Positions 11,284-24,100 of a stretch of 64,000 nucleotides of DNA are shown here, piece by piece. The notes beneath the pieces are model-generated. The model saw only the letters and a program-made list of their open reading frames with translations. It ran no database searches and was not told the DNA's origin. Numbering within the stretch: the first letter of the stretch is position 1; each line of letters starts with the position of its first letter. Origin of the DNA: Amanita rubescens (taxonomy: Eukaryota > Basidiomycota > Agaricomycetes > Agaricales > Amanitaceae); NCBI GenBank assembly GCA_015039365.1, contig WION01000065.1, positions 124,001-188,000 on the forward strand, read 5' to 3'. The position numbers were made by a program, and so were the translations under genes.

Positions 11284-11451
11284 AAGTGGTTCTCAGTTTG
11301 AACTGGAACTGAACTGAACTGAACTGCCTGAATTGGTTCTATTCAGTTCAGTTCCAGTTCCAGTTCAGTTCTGGCTGACAATTGTCAGTTCAGTTCTCAG
11401 TCCCCCCCAGAGGGTGGAAGAACTGAACTGAACTGAACTGTGGCAACCCTA
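11284..11451. repeat. GAACT pentamer repeats, partly palindromic
   Basis: Runs of GAACT on one side and AGTTC on the other give a long imperfect hairpin. The block ends in GTGGCAACCCTA; its complement TAGGGTTGCCAC resembles ends of hAT-type transposons. No matching left end was found. Confidence 0.6.
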
Positions 11452-11544
11452 ATCGGAGAGGTGTTTTGCTATTGATATAGGACTTTTGGAGGGCAGAGAG
11501 GAGTTGTCCTTCTTGGCACTGGTACTGTAGAGAGGTTCATTAGT

Positions 11545-11960
11545 GAACAGACAAAGGAAAACCCATAACCTGCCAGGCTTCACATTCCTGTCTACCTGCT
11601 TCAACCTTCGCCTCATGTTTCCAAACCCTGCTTCTCCTCCTTCAAGACCTCAATACTCCTCAAGACCATCGTTTCAGATATTCATTGACTCCAGGGTGCA
11701 GAGGTACTGCATGGTCTGCACCTGGCAATGGAATTTGTCCTTCACTAGTTCATACTCTCTGTCTCCTCCTTCTCCTGCTCTGCATAGGGAACCCTGGGCA
11801 GTGGTGAGGTCTGAGAACTGTCCCTGGAGCTTGGAAATGGTATGGCTGTGCCTCGAGGTGATCTGGTGGGCCTGGGAGAGCTCATCTTTGGGGAGAGACA
11901 ACTGATACATCAGGGTGATAATTTCTGTGTAGATGTGGATTGTGAGGAGTAGGTGTCCTG
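11545..11960 (-). pseudogene. Coiled-coil protein gene fragment
   Basis: The minus strand reads a heptad-like segment (LPKDELSQAHQITSRHSHTI, then SKLQGQFSDLTTAQGSL), and after a gap two overlapping frames give VLRSIEVLKEEKQGLE and EAKVEAGRQECEAWQ with a one-base shift between them. It looks like a decayed coiled-coil coding region inside the repeat island. I do not recognise the parent gene. No start or full-length frame remains. Confidence 0.3.
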
Positions 11961-12267
11961 GAAGTTGGCAAGCTAGTCAGGGAGGGTGGAGTATGGCAAC
12001 TGGGAAGGCCCTGCTCAGGTTCATAAGCAACTGCTCAGTTTTTCCATGTGCAGCACCATTTGCTGAATGTTCCAGACTAATTCTGGAAGTTGTTTATATG
12101 AATTCAGAGAATGTGATGAATATCAAAGAGCCATCCAGTTCAGAACATGATAAAAAGATTCCAAGTTATCTTCATGGTTATGTGGGGGCTCATGGTCATA
12201 CCCAAACAGCACACATGCCACTGAAAATTGCCATGTACCCTTTTCAAAGTCAGCTTTATGTATCAAG

Positions 12268-13061
12268 TTAACGGCACTTACTCAGTGTACTCACAGTACA
12301 TCCTATTGTATGTCCCTCATTCTTAGATTCAGGGTTCATAATTTTGCACAAGTCCCAATCAACGAGAAGGCCGGTCCCATTGTTTAATATGATGACATTC
12401 CCAACACTGATATCCTGGTGTAAAATGTCTGCCTCGAAAAATGCACCATCATGTGCTTTATTACTTGTCAGATAATCTGTTCTCTCCTGTTTACAAATCA
12501 TGTGTTTACCTATCGCTGCATTGTGGATGGCTTTCACAAGTGCTTTCACAGAGGAAAAGGCACATAAATCACGACCGATGTCGTCAAGGGCTAATCGGTA
12601 GTGCTTGAATTTACAGAATTTTGGAAAGTCCCTAGAAAAGATTTCAGCCACTTCCTGACTGATCGTCTTGCATGGCAAAATATCAGTCCTTTCCTTCAGT
12701 CGAGCAATGTTTTGACCTTCTTCGCGTGTAATCTCGGATAGATTTGGTGCTTGGGCAACTGTCCAGCGATAATGATGCACCAAGTATCTTTTAGAAATGC
12801 TGTTTTGTCGCTCTGTTTGCAAAATGCACAGAAAGTACGCGTAGAACGACCCGTAGGAGATGATATCCCCACGTAAGCCGGCTTCTTCCCAATGATGTAG
12901 TCATTTTCTCCCAGTTTTAAGAGGAAGAACTTGCATTTTTCGTCCAACTCTAGTGTTTCTCGGACAGTTTTGGCCTTAACTTGGTCCAACACATGTTCAA
13001 CTGATGTGTCGTGATCGCGAACAGCGGGAGTGGCATACCTGTTAGACTGTGTAGCGGACAT
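12268..13061 (-). pseudogene. FunK1-type protein kinase, frameshifted and 3'-truncated
   Basis: The start at 13061 (MSATQSNRYATPAVRDHD) leads into the FunK1 N-lobe: FFLLKLGENDYIIGKKPAYVG, then STRTF and SDKTAFLKDTW. This frame stops after HQIYPRLHAKKVKTLLD. The protein continues one frame over as IARLKERTDILPCKT...FKHYRLALDDIG and reaches the catalytic loop DILHQDISVGNVI and LLVDWDLCK, the fungal counterpart of DFG. The shift sits at a 4-base homopolymer (12710-12713), so a single-base assembly error is possible. Downstream of DWDLCK the usual TGTWQFMS segment and the rest of the C-lobe are absent and repeat-island sequence follows. FunK1 kinases are a large basidiomycete family of mostly unknown targets. 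Confidence 0.65.
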
Positions 13062-13230
13062 CGCGGGTATGACTTCCGGTGAAGCACACTCTCGTGACGA
13101 AGTTTTTGTTTGGGGGTGTTTAGTCTGCGAACAAAGCCCTGGGTCCGAGCATAGGCGCAGCGAGTGTCGGTAGTCTCGTCTGCAGGCGGCAGGACTGTGC
13201 CGCATTCTGCTTGGAGAGTTTGTCACGTAG

Positions 13231-15378
13231 TCAGTTATCATCGTACACGAACTTATAGGGATCCACCCCATCTGATGACCAGATATACCCACGATTCGGA
13301 AAGAATGCACTCATCCTGTTCGCGTCCCAACATTCTCTCTTCATCTCATCTCTATCCCAGTATTCAAATACCCATTTCATATCCATGCCAGTATGTTCTT
13401 GACGTGCAATGGCATTTACACAAAGTGCATAATCGTCTCTTTCAAGACTAACATCAGGGTCAAGAGTTTGTGTCGTGGCTGAAAAGTCGATCAATACGGC
13501 GTGTGCTTGTGGCTGAGAGGAGGAACACGTGGATGGTGAGATGTTGCAGAGAATTTGGCCTGTATCCCAGTCGAGCTGTGAGACATCGGAGCATTGCATT
13601 ACTCGAAGACCGTGCCGAATACTCGTCATCTGTAGAATATGTAGAATATGTTACGGCGTTACGGCGTCAGTGGTTTATAACGAAGGGACACATAACATAC
13701 CAGCTGACCCTGGCGTTATTCTGACCACTTGCTGGTGCAGCCACTACCCAACGATAGTGCATGTATATACTCCAATAATATGCCGAAAACTTCGTGACCG
13801 TTAGGCAGCCGAAACTAAACATTGCATGGTCAGATCGCAAAATGTGGCGTTAGACAGGTTTCATGCCTTGTGAGCTCCATAAAAATAAGGGATCAATGAT
13901 CCTTGTGCCACCTCCATCTTCTCATATGCTGTCAATTCTCCTCTCATATGCCATTCTGCCGTTAGGGCGAACTGGAACCAGACGTGAGTACTGGCGGATT
14001 GATCGTATAACTGTTCCTCGTCCTCGTCATATGGGCTGGCCATTTTCATAAACCTGTCATCATATATCTTCATTATCAATTCGGGACAGTTTTCGATTGG
14101 AAGGTCATCAATTCATTCAATGCGACAGAGGTGAATCCGCGTCATGACATTGTTATCTCCCAGCGGTCTTCCAAGCTTGATGGTAAAACGTCTCGAGTCA
14201 TTCAGGGCCGAACGGAGTGTAGGGCTGAGAGGATTCGAACGAAAGATACTTGCCATATGTTGTAAAGTAGACGGAGAAATTGGTTTTGAGAAAAGTCCTC
14301 GAGGTGGGTGGTATTGTTGGTCAAACCCATTAGTCGTGCATTCCAAAGTGTCGCCAGCACACGTGATGTTGGGCGAAACGTGTTTCTCTACATATCGTTT
14401 CCATCGAAAGAACTGGAAGGCACCTTCTCGATCGTCCAATAATTTCAAAATATCGAAGTCTGAAATACGGTGCTTTGTTCGGAATACTTCTTCGTCCGTG
14501 AGCGGCTTTTCGTTGTAGTGACGCGGAGGCAGCCAAAACACATATTTTCCCTCAAGCTCTTGAGGCGGATTGAAATATGCGGATCGGGGCATTGCATCCA
14601 GCAAGTAGGCTGCCGATATAATTCGAAATGCTCGAAGATCGTCCTTCAGAGGCACGACCTCCACCTCGACTTGCTTCGACCCACTGGGATGAATAACGAG
14701 GACGGTTTTGAGGTCCGTAAAAATAACCTTTGAATCGGATCCGATATCACCTAAGATCGGCGGAGCAGCGCGCGCAACGGCTTCTGTGGTGATCAGATTG
14801 GGAAAACGTCGAGGCTTTGCAACTTTCGTGAGTCCAATGCGACGTGAGTGAAGCTGCTACATACTGTAACGAAGATTTTAGGAGGATGTACGGGATCCTT
14901 CCGGGTGTCAAAGTCACGACTAGTGAACCAGATCTTCAGGATGCCTTATCTGAGGGTTATACACGAAAAATATTATCTGGAATAAGACTCACCCTCGTCA
15001 TCTTGTTCCGCATGAGAGAACATCTCATCTGTTATATCACAGGCACGCAGCTGTTGAAAAAGCTGCAGGTTAGGAGATATGACGTAATTATGAATATATT
15101 CTAACCACCTGTGAGGACCACTTGATTAGTGCTCCATATACATCAGAATGGCATGAATGTGACTCGCGTTGTGTGATGTGATAGGGTAGATTCAAACCAC
15201 TCGATATTCTTTCGGTGACACAGGCGCAAGCATACTGAGAGGTCAGTCACGACATCCTCCACAGTTGGGCTTTCTCGTAAAGAAACAGATGGTAATCCGA
15301 GTTGATTTGAGGCTGGAATTCTGGCAGTTTCCCAGTAAATGGGTGTACAGGGCGGAGCAGCGTTTCGTGAGGAAGCAT
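13231..15378 (-). CDS. Atypical protein-kinase-like protein
   Basis: Exons joined approximately. The main N-terminal exon (about 14113-14840) reads AKPRRFPNLITTEAVARAAP, VIFTDLKTVLVIHPSGSKQV, EVVPLKDDLRAFRIISAAYL and ends FTIKLGRPLGDNN. The next exon (13861-14079) has IMKIYDDRF, a likely VAIK-type Lys strand, and GELTAYEKM with a possible alphaC Glu. A short exon reads RLPNGHEVFGILLEYI. The last exon has GLRVMQCSDVSQLDWDTGQ and AHAVLIDFSATTQT, which resemble the catalytic-loop and DFG positions, and ends DPYKFVYDDN. The 5' end (15378, MLPHETLLRPVHPF) is tentative, and at least one join near 13720 was not resolved, so damage cannot be excluded. The start is close to the divergent S1-nuclease start. 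Confidence 0.5.
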
Positions 15379-15426
15379 CCCGTGGGAATCCCTGATACCT
15401 CCGCTGATGACCCGTTTTGAACTGTA

Positions 15427-16671
15427 ATGCTTTCCTTCTTCCTACTCGCCCTCCTTCCTCTCCGCGTCCTCGCCTGGGGCGCTGCTGGCCATGAAATAGT
15501 CGCAACAATCGCTCAAATCCACCTCCACCCTTCCGCATATCCTGCCATATGTTCCATCCTCGGCTCTACTTCCTCCGCTGACGGACCCCCATGCTACCTT
15601 GCCACCGTGGCAACCTGGGCCGACCGCGTTCGCTTCAGAATGCACTGGTCCGCGCACATGCACTTTGTTGGCTCAGTTGGTGACCATCCGCGTGATACCT
15701 GCCTCTTCCCGGGCAACCGCGGCTGGGAAGATAACGAAGCTAACGTGCTCAGCGCAACACGGAACGTCACCAATTTGCTCTCAGACTACGTCAGCAAATC
15801 GAAGAGTGGACTATCCGTATCAACTCGGGAGACAGACGTGGCGAACGAAGCCCTCAAGTTCTTGATCCACTTTATAGGTGACCTTCACCAGCCCCTTCAC
15901 CTCACTGGAAGAGATAGAGGCGGGAACAGCGATAAAGTCGTATTTGACAAGCGACAAACAAGTAATGTTTCCTTGTATGCTTAACTCCTCTTTGCGCTGA
16001 CCGTTTCCCCCCACGCAGACTTGCACTCCGTATGGGACTCGTTCCTGATCGCGAAAGCGATCCGCAATACGCCGCCCAAGTACAACCACCGCCTTCCAGA
16101 CAATCGAATCGAACATTCCTTGCGCGGCGCGATCTACGATCCATACGTGCGCCAAATCATGACAGAGGGCGTCCTCAAAGAGTGGGCAGACAAGATTCCC
16201 TCTTGGCTCCAATGTCCCGCGCGAAACGAGCCATCATTCGGGGACAAATATTTCGGATGGCAACAAGTCTTCAGAAACTGGTTCAAAGGCGTGGGTGTTC
16301 GTCTCGGCGATGATGAAAGTGACCCCGGCGCGCGCACAGACGACGAGGTACTGTGCCCGTACGCTTGGGCAAAGCCCACTCATGCGCTCAATTGCGAAAT
16401 CGTCTGGCCAGAAGCGTTGGATAAGTCCTCGTACAGAGAGTGGCTCGCCGCAGATGTCGATGAAGACGACCACAACCACGATGAGGACGAGGATGACACT
16501 GAGATTATGAGCGGCAGACGCCCTCCTCCTCATCATGAAGGTCCCCAACTCGATACCCCCGAATACGCGGGTGTGATCGCAAAGCGGAGGCTCGTCGAGA
16601 TGTTGCTAGCGCAGGCAGGCGTTAGACTGGCCAATACCTTGAACTATCTATTTGCTAATGATGACAACTGA
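15427..16671 (+). CDS. S1/P1-type single-strand nuclease, secreted
   Basis: Zinc-dependent nuclease cleaving single-stranded DNA and RNA, exported from the cell. A signal peptide (MLSFFLLALLPLRVLA) ends just before the Trp that becomes the N-terminal zinc ligand (WGAAGHE). Other ligands are seen in order: ATWADRVRF (Asp), HMHF (His), FIGDLHQPLH (His, Asp, His) and, across the intron, LHSVWD (His, Asp). The intron 15962-16018 is GT-AG and in phase. The C-terminal half has GWQQVFRNWF and CPYAWAKPTHALNC, then an Asp/Glu/His-rich linker (about residues 330-350) and a helix with VEMLLAQAGVRLANTLN that matches the family's end. Possible N-glycosylation at NVTN. Role probably nucleic-acid scavenging. 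Confidence 0.93.
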
Positions 16672-16730
16672 TATACTTATATGAACCGGTAACAACGAGA
16701 AACTACATATATATTATATAAATACCAATA

Positions 16731-19700
16731 TCATGACTGTCTGCTCCGTAAACTGTCCTGCAACCATTTATGCCGCCGTCGGTTCCTCGTCTCTAAACAC
16801 TTGACCATCTGGGCCAATTCCTCCGGTGTATGCTTCTTCCACGCCGAATCTTCCGAGTTGGTGACATAAAATAATCGATACGTCCTTATGCAAACCTTGA
16901 TCTCGATTCCAGGACGAACAACGATGGACGCTTCCGTATCGCGAATATCGCGAGGCAGGTTCCTGTGCCGCCGCCATCAGTTCAGCTATCATAACATTCT
17001 CACTCGACTCACCGGCGCAGGAAAGGCGACCGAATCCGGGCGCGGGGCACATCAACGGTGCTTTCATCCTTGAGACAGCAAATGAGCATCGAAGCGCAAA
17101 CAATCAAAGACCAACTCACCGCAACAAACGAGTCTATGTAGTTCTGCCATCGTCCCGTCAGCAGCTCTGAATCTTCCAATCCTGAATCATCCTTTCCAAG
17201 AAGTTGGATGGTCATCACTTTAGACTCGGGAATCTATCACCTCAAGTCAATACTCTGTCGCAGCAATCAAAAAATTACTTGCCCAGTCTATTCGGAACAA
17301 ATTCTCGTCCGGTCCCAGCACCTTTTCTGCATTTCGCCGACTGTTTACGTGGTCTTGCGTTGTTGGAGAGACCAAGGCTCGATCTTTCTTTAGAATATCG
17401 AGCAATTCCTGGTTTTTCGGGTCCGCAAAAATGGCTTGTACCTATAGGTCATTCGTCTCTATCTCTGAGAAAACAGCCGGCCTACATACCTGTTTGATAA
17501 TGGCACCAATGACTTTATCCGCCGTGAATACTTTATACGCATCCTGCAACATTGTCATGATAGATCCAACTTCTCTGGGATTTCGACTGACCTGAAGTCC
17601 GAACAAATGCCGCACCTGGTCCTCGAATACATGCTGATCAATTTCGTTATCGAACAGTCGTTCGCACGTCTCAAGTAACAGCTCATAAAATCGTTCCGGG
17701 TTACTCGAACTTGCGGTTGTAGAATTAATTCCCTTGAATACACGATCAGATCCTTCGGCTGCTCTCTTGGCAGAAAGACTCTTGAAAAGTCGCAGTCTAG
17801 AGAACAATAACTGTACAACGATTAGATCCCATTCCAACTACATCCAAACCAACATACCTCGAGTTGTCGCAGCAAAACGTAAAAAGTCGTATTGGTGAAA
17901 AAATTGTTTCGTCTTGATAACCGACGCGGTTGTACTCCGGGGACTCCTTGTATCGCCTCAAAGTTTTCGGGAACAGGTGAAGCAAATCTGGACCCCGCTG
18001 GAGTTGCGCCATCCTGCCCCCTCGTCTTCTTACTAGCCAACTTTGCTTGTTCGCTCTTCAACAGCTTCTTCCTCAAGTCCCCTCCGCTGTAATTTCCGTT
18101 CATGACGGTCGAACCTGCTTTTCGGCCACCTCTTCCACCTCGTGAACCGTTGCTAGCCACACTAGACATCTCGACATCCTCTGGAGCATCGTCCCCACTC
18201 ATCTCACTCTCGGCAGTCTCCTGCACGACCACGAAAGCTGAGTTGAAGGCGATTGCGTCCAACATAAAGAACAAGGGAACGAAAATCCTCAAGAATCCTT
18301 CAATTTTTCTCCTCTCAGCAAAATTGATTTGTGCTTGAGTCCGGTCAAGGAACGAAAAGGTGAGTTTGAGCGTGTCTTGCAACACACTCATGTCATCTAC
18401 AACATATTCGAGCTGGTGTCTTGGCCTAGTCCTCGCAAATAAAGGATCAATCAGCGCGGCTCGTTTCGCCATTTGCTCCTCCCTTGAGGCCTCAATCTGA
18501 CCTGCAAGGGTTTTTGTAGTGGTTGCCTTCTTATCCGTCATCTTGAAGGTAATCGCCTGGTGATCCAGGCTCTTGAGGTAATTACGAGCATCCACCTCTC
18601 TCCATACCTTGTTCCACTCCCTCTGTGCCCTCTTCCATTCCTCTTCCTTCTGCTTTAGCCGATGCAAGACTACAGGTATCGCCATAACCGGAGTTTCTTG
18701 CATGGCTTGAATTACCTCAATCCCCGCCTCCCGACCGTATATTTTCTTGATTACCCGTTGGTGAATGCTCTTCAGAGGACCTCCCAAGTTCGGCTTTAGC
18801 TTGAAACTAGGACGCTCCTCCGGTGCTAGCTGGACGATCTTGTTGTTAATGGGTTCCAACATTCCAATTGTACGTGTGATCGCCTCTATATGAAAATCAT
18901 ATTCGTGGCGTTCTTCCTCGCTTCGGTGAAGAGCCTCCTCGTAGATGTTCTTCTTATGTGCTATGAAGCCAGAGTCCTCGCTCGACCAAGTTGGATGAGA
19001 TACCCATTCGTCATTTAAGACCGAGCGGCACATATCGTCGCGTCCAGAGCAAGCAACGTTAGCTTCCTAAACAAGCACTCGATATTGTTGTCCAAACGGG
19101 AGATTAAATAACGTACTGTGCTAGGCAGTCTTCTGTAGCTGCCAAATTGAGCATTCATATTGATTCGACCGGGTCTATCTCGAAGGCATGTGATGGTCGG
19201 CTGTGTCCAGCCATTCTGAAGTGTCGAGAGGTAATACTCTCTCTCCTTCCTTTCGTCCCAACCAAGTATTTCCCGAAATTGCCTGAGCAATTCGGTTTCA
19301 CCGAGAAAGTTCCGCGATTCTTTTACCAGTCTTGCTGTATCGATGAAGCCCTGAGTAAACAGGTTGACCAGCTTAAGGAACTCATTGTACGTTTCACGAT
19401 TATCCAAGGCGCGCTTGACGCGATCAAAGAACTGATTAGTATCATTCTCTGGCGCGCTTCTCGAGGGTACCACTGCAATCTGGGATGGGGGATATTGTGC
19501 GCGCCTGGGCGAAGATGGTCCAGGCAAAGATCTGGAAGAGTATGATACGGAAATGTCTTGCGCGCTTGACGTTGCTTTTAACCTCTGCCGACCGAAAATC
19601 TCTCAAACCACGTTCCAACTTGGACGCTTTTGACACTGACCTTACTGGCAGGTGCTGTTCTGGCAAGTTCCTTTTCCTTTTCCAACAATTTCCTTTTTCG

Positions 19701-21010
19701 TTTTTGAGCGGCGGATGCACTGCTACTTGCAGCGGCTGTAGCAACAGTATCCAACCGTCTCCTCGACCTGCTTTCCGCGCCCGGCGTCTCTGTTCTGTGA
19801 CCCTGCGGTGAGTAGTCGTCATCAAGCAGTTGCTGACTTCTCTCGGGCATGAAGACGCGGAAATCAGAGCGCAAATCTGGCGCGTCTTTGAATAACCTCG
19901 AGATCTGCTTTGAAACCTCTTCCTGGTACATGTCAATTTGAAAGTAATAATGGCGCTTGTTGAAACTCACTTCATCCATGGTCCCAGGTTTATGATGGTA
20001 TTGCGATAGAATATCCAGAAACTGCCTATATGTGTCTGGATCACAACGTTGCTTGATTTTCTGCACATATTGGACCGCCGGTTCCATCGCTTGCTCATCT
20101 GCAACATACAAACGTGGATCGGGTGAGGCAGGTCCCAAAGTATCATGACCTGAAAGAGATATTTAAGAGACGCCGAGATGGTCTGAAGATAAACTAACCC
20201 ATCGCTGCTGCCGCAGAGGGTTCTCCTACGCGGCTGGTGGCCGCATTTGAAAATAGAAGTGAGCTCTTCTGCTGAAGGCTCTCCGTCGATTGCATCGTCG
20301 TTCCTGAAGGCGTCGTTACAGTGATAAAATTGGCATCTTCCGCATCGGTACTGCATTCTATTCGGTATCCGACAGGCAAAAACGTATTAAAGCTCTGAAT
20401 CAATGATGGATGCCCGTGAAAAAGTTGGGAAACGCGCTTGATCACGCCCGGCGTATCGATGCTGTAACCAAAAATCTCAATAAAATGTACCGATGGGAAT
20501 ACGGGGTACTTACAGTTCGTTTTTAAACTCCTTCATTATGTCGAGAAAGAGGTTGTACACATCCGGCTGGTCGTGGAATTGAGCTTTGACGGCGTCTAGG
20601 TAGCTTAATGCATCCGTGACGTTTAGAGGCCTGTTGGGATGCATATAATTTTGGGGGTCGACGGAGGGGGGCCTTGTTTGATGCTGCGGTGGATTGTCCG
20701 CTGCCTCTGGGTCCTCGGTGGCCATAGGCGTCTGTGTCCCCTGCGCTTCCCGGGGATCTGCGGGACCGGCCTCTTCAAGGTGCGGCAATGGGTTTGCCTC
20801 TGCATTGTCTCCGGATGCCGATAGCGAGTTTGAAGTTGTGGTTGGCGCAGGGACCTGACCATCGTCGGAAGTTTGTTCTGGTTCCTGTACAGGAGACAAA
20901 GGTGGGCGTTCGTGGGCAATGTCTGTGCCATCGTCGAGAGCGTTGGCGCCGTTGGTCTGGTCTAGCGGCGGCGGCGGGTAAACAATGGCTGCGACGTCGA
21001 CGTCGTCCAT
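16731..21010 (-). CDS. SIN3: Sin3 transcriptional corepressor
   Basis: Scaffold of the Rpd3/Sin3 histone deacetylase complexes in the nucleus. Start ATG at 21010 ([15 protein letters not shown]), followed by an acidic/Pro linker. PAH1: [20 protein letters not shown]...[11 protein letters not shown], then [23 protein letters not shown] in the next exon. PAH2: [20 protein letters not shown], with [24 protein letters not shown]3: [19 protein letters not shown]. The HDAC-interaction region follows at about 17822-19033 ([19 protein letters not shown], then [20 protein letters not shown]). The C-terminal exons include [32 protein letters not shown] and a final exon from [14 protein letters not shown] to [12 protein letters not shown]. 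All joins seen are in phase. The gene lies 116 bp upstream of the next minus-strand stop (Rpn1), a tight tandem pair. Confidence 0.93.
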
Positions 21011-21126
21011 CAAAGAAAAGACCCGTGTCGGTACAAAGACAGCAGCTGATGACGACAACAACCGATCCTGTCAGTCACGTGGTCGACCCTTGTCTTTTCA
21101 TTGTACAAAATTCTATTAGTATTACA

Positions 21127-24100
21127 CTACAGCTCCATTTTATCCTCTTTCTCCCAGCCTGGATTCTTCTGCAGGATCACGAAACCTTCGAGTACATGTG
21201 CAAATGGAATGTACTCTTCTGTCGCCAATTCCCCACGTTCCGTCGTCCCTAACCGGACAGGCGTCTGATGTGTCTGGAATCCAGAGATCGTTCTCGGTTT
21301 CCCTGCCTGACCTACAACCTCCAGTGCCTAATAATCACGATCAGAGCCGTGTAGATTCAGGGAAATAAAGTGCAACTGACCTGTCCAACGCGTACTGTCA
21401 CAGGCAAATTATTCCGGTCTTCGTCAAGGGTAATTAAGAACTGGGGATACATCGCCGGAGCTAGGAAAAATAGCATCCAGTGATATTTGTCCAATATGAC
21501 TGTAAATGACTTGTCAGATAGTACTACAAACTAAGGGGTAGACAAGAACTTACAGCCTTTCGAGTCCGTGAATGCAGTAAGTGTGGCCATCAGCCCCGCG
21601 ACTGCCACCCGACTCATGATACTCCGATCGCAGAAGAACGGATTAATACCAATCGTGCCTTTGCCCATATGCACAAGACCTTGGGCAATCCGGACCATGA
21701 ACAAACAATCAGGTTCTTTGTAGTAGTAACCAGCTAGTTGTCGAAGCATCTGTGCCAGTCGTGCATTGTTCGTACCGGCACCGACAAGCCCCATGGCAAA
21801 AATAGCATTGATGGCAACGGGTAGGTCGCTGTCGTGACTGTATTTTGACAGTGTATCAAGAATAGGAAGCTGGGGATTGGACGCGCTGACAAGGCCGATG
21901 GCGAGTGGAATCGATTTTCTGATAATAGGATCACCATAATGCATCTGCACGCAAGTCAGCACTGAATCGAACGTGACAATAACTACAACTTACGAGATGG
22001 TTAAATTGCCTCAACGACATTTCAGCACCAATATCTTCTCCCATCGCTATCAAAGCGATCCCAATCACAGCAAATGCTTGGAAGAGGTCATCTCGCTTTT
22101 GTTCACCCTCCTTGCCATCTTTCTCCTTCTCCTTCTCCTTCTCTTTCTCTTTATCTTTGGATGAGGTGTCGATATGTTCATCACAATAGTGTAGCATCGC
22201 TTGAACTTTCAAAACATTTCCAGATCCCGCGAACGCACAAGCTTCGACGATAATCTGAGCCGTTTTGGCGATGGGATGAGGGATAGCTTTCAACGTCTCT
22301 ATTGTTGCGTCCGATGCATCCTGTAGGCCTGTATCGGCTAGTAAGCCATCGCGCCCTCTAGAACGTTTAACGCCGTACCTAGGTAAAGTAGCCCTAATCC
22401 AAGCGCCAAGAATCGCGCCCATTTCTCGTCCAGCGATTTATCATTTCGTTCGAATCTGTCCATAAGAGCTTGCAGAATAGTACCCGTAACCTCGCCGTTC
22501 TCGCTACCCACAAAGACGAACCCCAATGACAGCGCCGCCATGCTGGCCAACTCCATCGTGAGGTTATCATCGGCTACTATAGGCAGCAACAGCGCAAGAA
22601 GCTCTTCGCGGTGAGAGCCGACATAGGCAAAGCCAAGGCCAACAATGGCGCTGATCTTCAATAGCATTGACTTGTTTTCTACTTGATCACCAAGAAGCGC
22701 TATGGCTGCGTCAGCTTCCGTGCGCACATTGGTATTGAGGATCCCAGTGGCAAGCAGTGCACCAGCCTAACTCTGAAACTCATTTCACGCACTAGTGAAG
22801 CGATAAACGGAACGGACCTTGATGTACTCCTCTGAAGAATACGTATACTTGTCCACCTGACTGAGCCCAAGTTCCGTATCCCACAACAAGCTAAGACCGA
22901 GAGACGCAGCGGCGCTTATCATCCCTGATATGAACTCAAGGTCTAATTGAAAGCCCGAGGAAACACATAACGTACCATGGTCCTTGTTCTTATATATCCA
23001 ACTGCTACCTTCCTCTGCTTCCACCATAAGCTTGTCATTCCCAAAACCTGCGTTAGCGAAAGCATTGACAAAAGTGCCCGCGAGATTCGCTCGAGCAGAA
23101 TCCACATTAGCATTTGTACCAGCCCCTGCAACACGAACATGAGGCCTAATACCCCTCGAGAAGACGGGAAAGTAACCCACGTGTATTTTCAAGGTGTGAT
23201 TTGTAGACATCTTCGAGGCTCTTTGGTTCATAGACGCCCAGCTCCTTCCCAAACTCACGGAAACATTGACTGAGGTGCACATTGCTCAAGCATTCCATGA
23301 TATCGTCCGGAAATTCTTCCTCATCATAATCGCCGTCGCCCTCCACATCTACGTCACCATCCTCGTCGGTCACATGCGAATGTAACCATTCTATCGGTAT
23401 CTGAGCGCGAGCAATGAGATACGCAAGCTGGCGCTTCATCAAGCTAGATATGAATTAGGCCGGTCACTTTCAGTCAACGCAGAAGCATACGGGTTTCCAG
23501 GAGCGTTAAAATCTTCTCGAATTAGATCTGAATCACTTAATCGTATCGCTAGCGCAAGGGCTTCTGGGAATTTGTGATACTGCACATAGATCGTATGTGC
23601 CGTCCGTAAGAAAGCAATATCATCCGGTGGTGGGAGAAGCGTAACGCATCTGTGGCAGAGAATAAGTTCGATGTATGACATGCACTAGGCTGAAAGCTCG
23701 CCTGATCATGTATAGGCAAACACGGTTGAAAGTATTTTCATCGACCAAATGTGCAATCTCGTCAACCATTTCCAGTTCGTCTAGAAGATCAACTGCATCT
23801 GGTTCTGCATTGTGGCTCAAAAAGAACGTGGCACATTGTTTCGCTAGGCTACGCAGATCATCTATGGTACCGGGCAGCGTTAGTTGTGGTGTTTTTCTCT
23901 CCTTCCCAGATTCTAGAGGGAATTCTTGCTCTCGATGGGCATATTCCTCTCCTAGCTCAGCGGCAAGGTGACGAACATATTCATGACCCCATGCTCCTGG
24001 ATCTGCCAGAGGCGAATCCGAAGGGCGGAGGGATGCAGCCAGGAGACGGTACTTGAGAGTGCCCCGAGGTTCTGTGTCCGAGTAAGTCATTGCGAGCACA

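Noticed and set aside
14215..14245. GATTCGAAC-like tRNA B-box
   Set aside because: It lies inside the kinase-like coding exon and no A-box or cloverleaf pairing was found.
22110..22160. Lys-Glu run in Rpn1 as a frameshift or contamination
   Set aside because: It is an in-frame low-complexity loop between two proteasome/cyclosome repeats.
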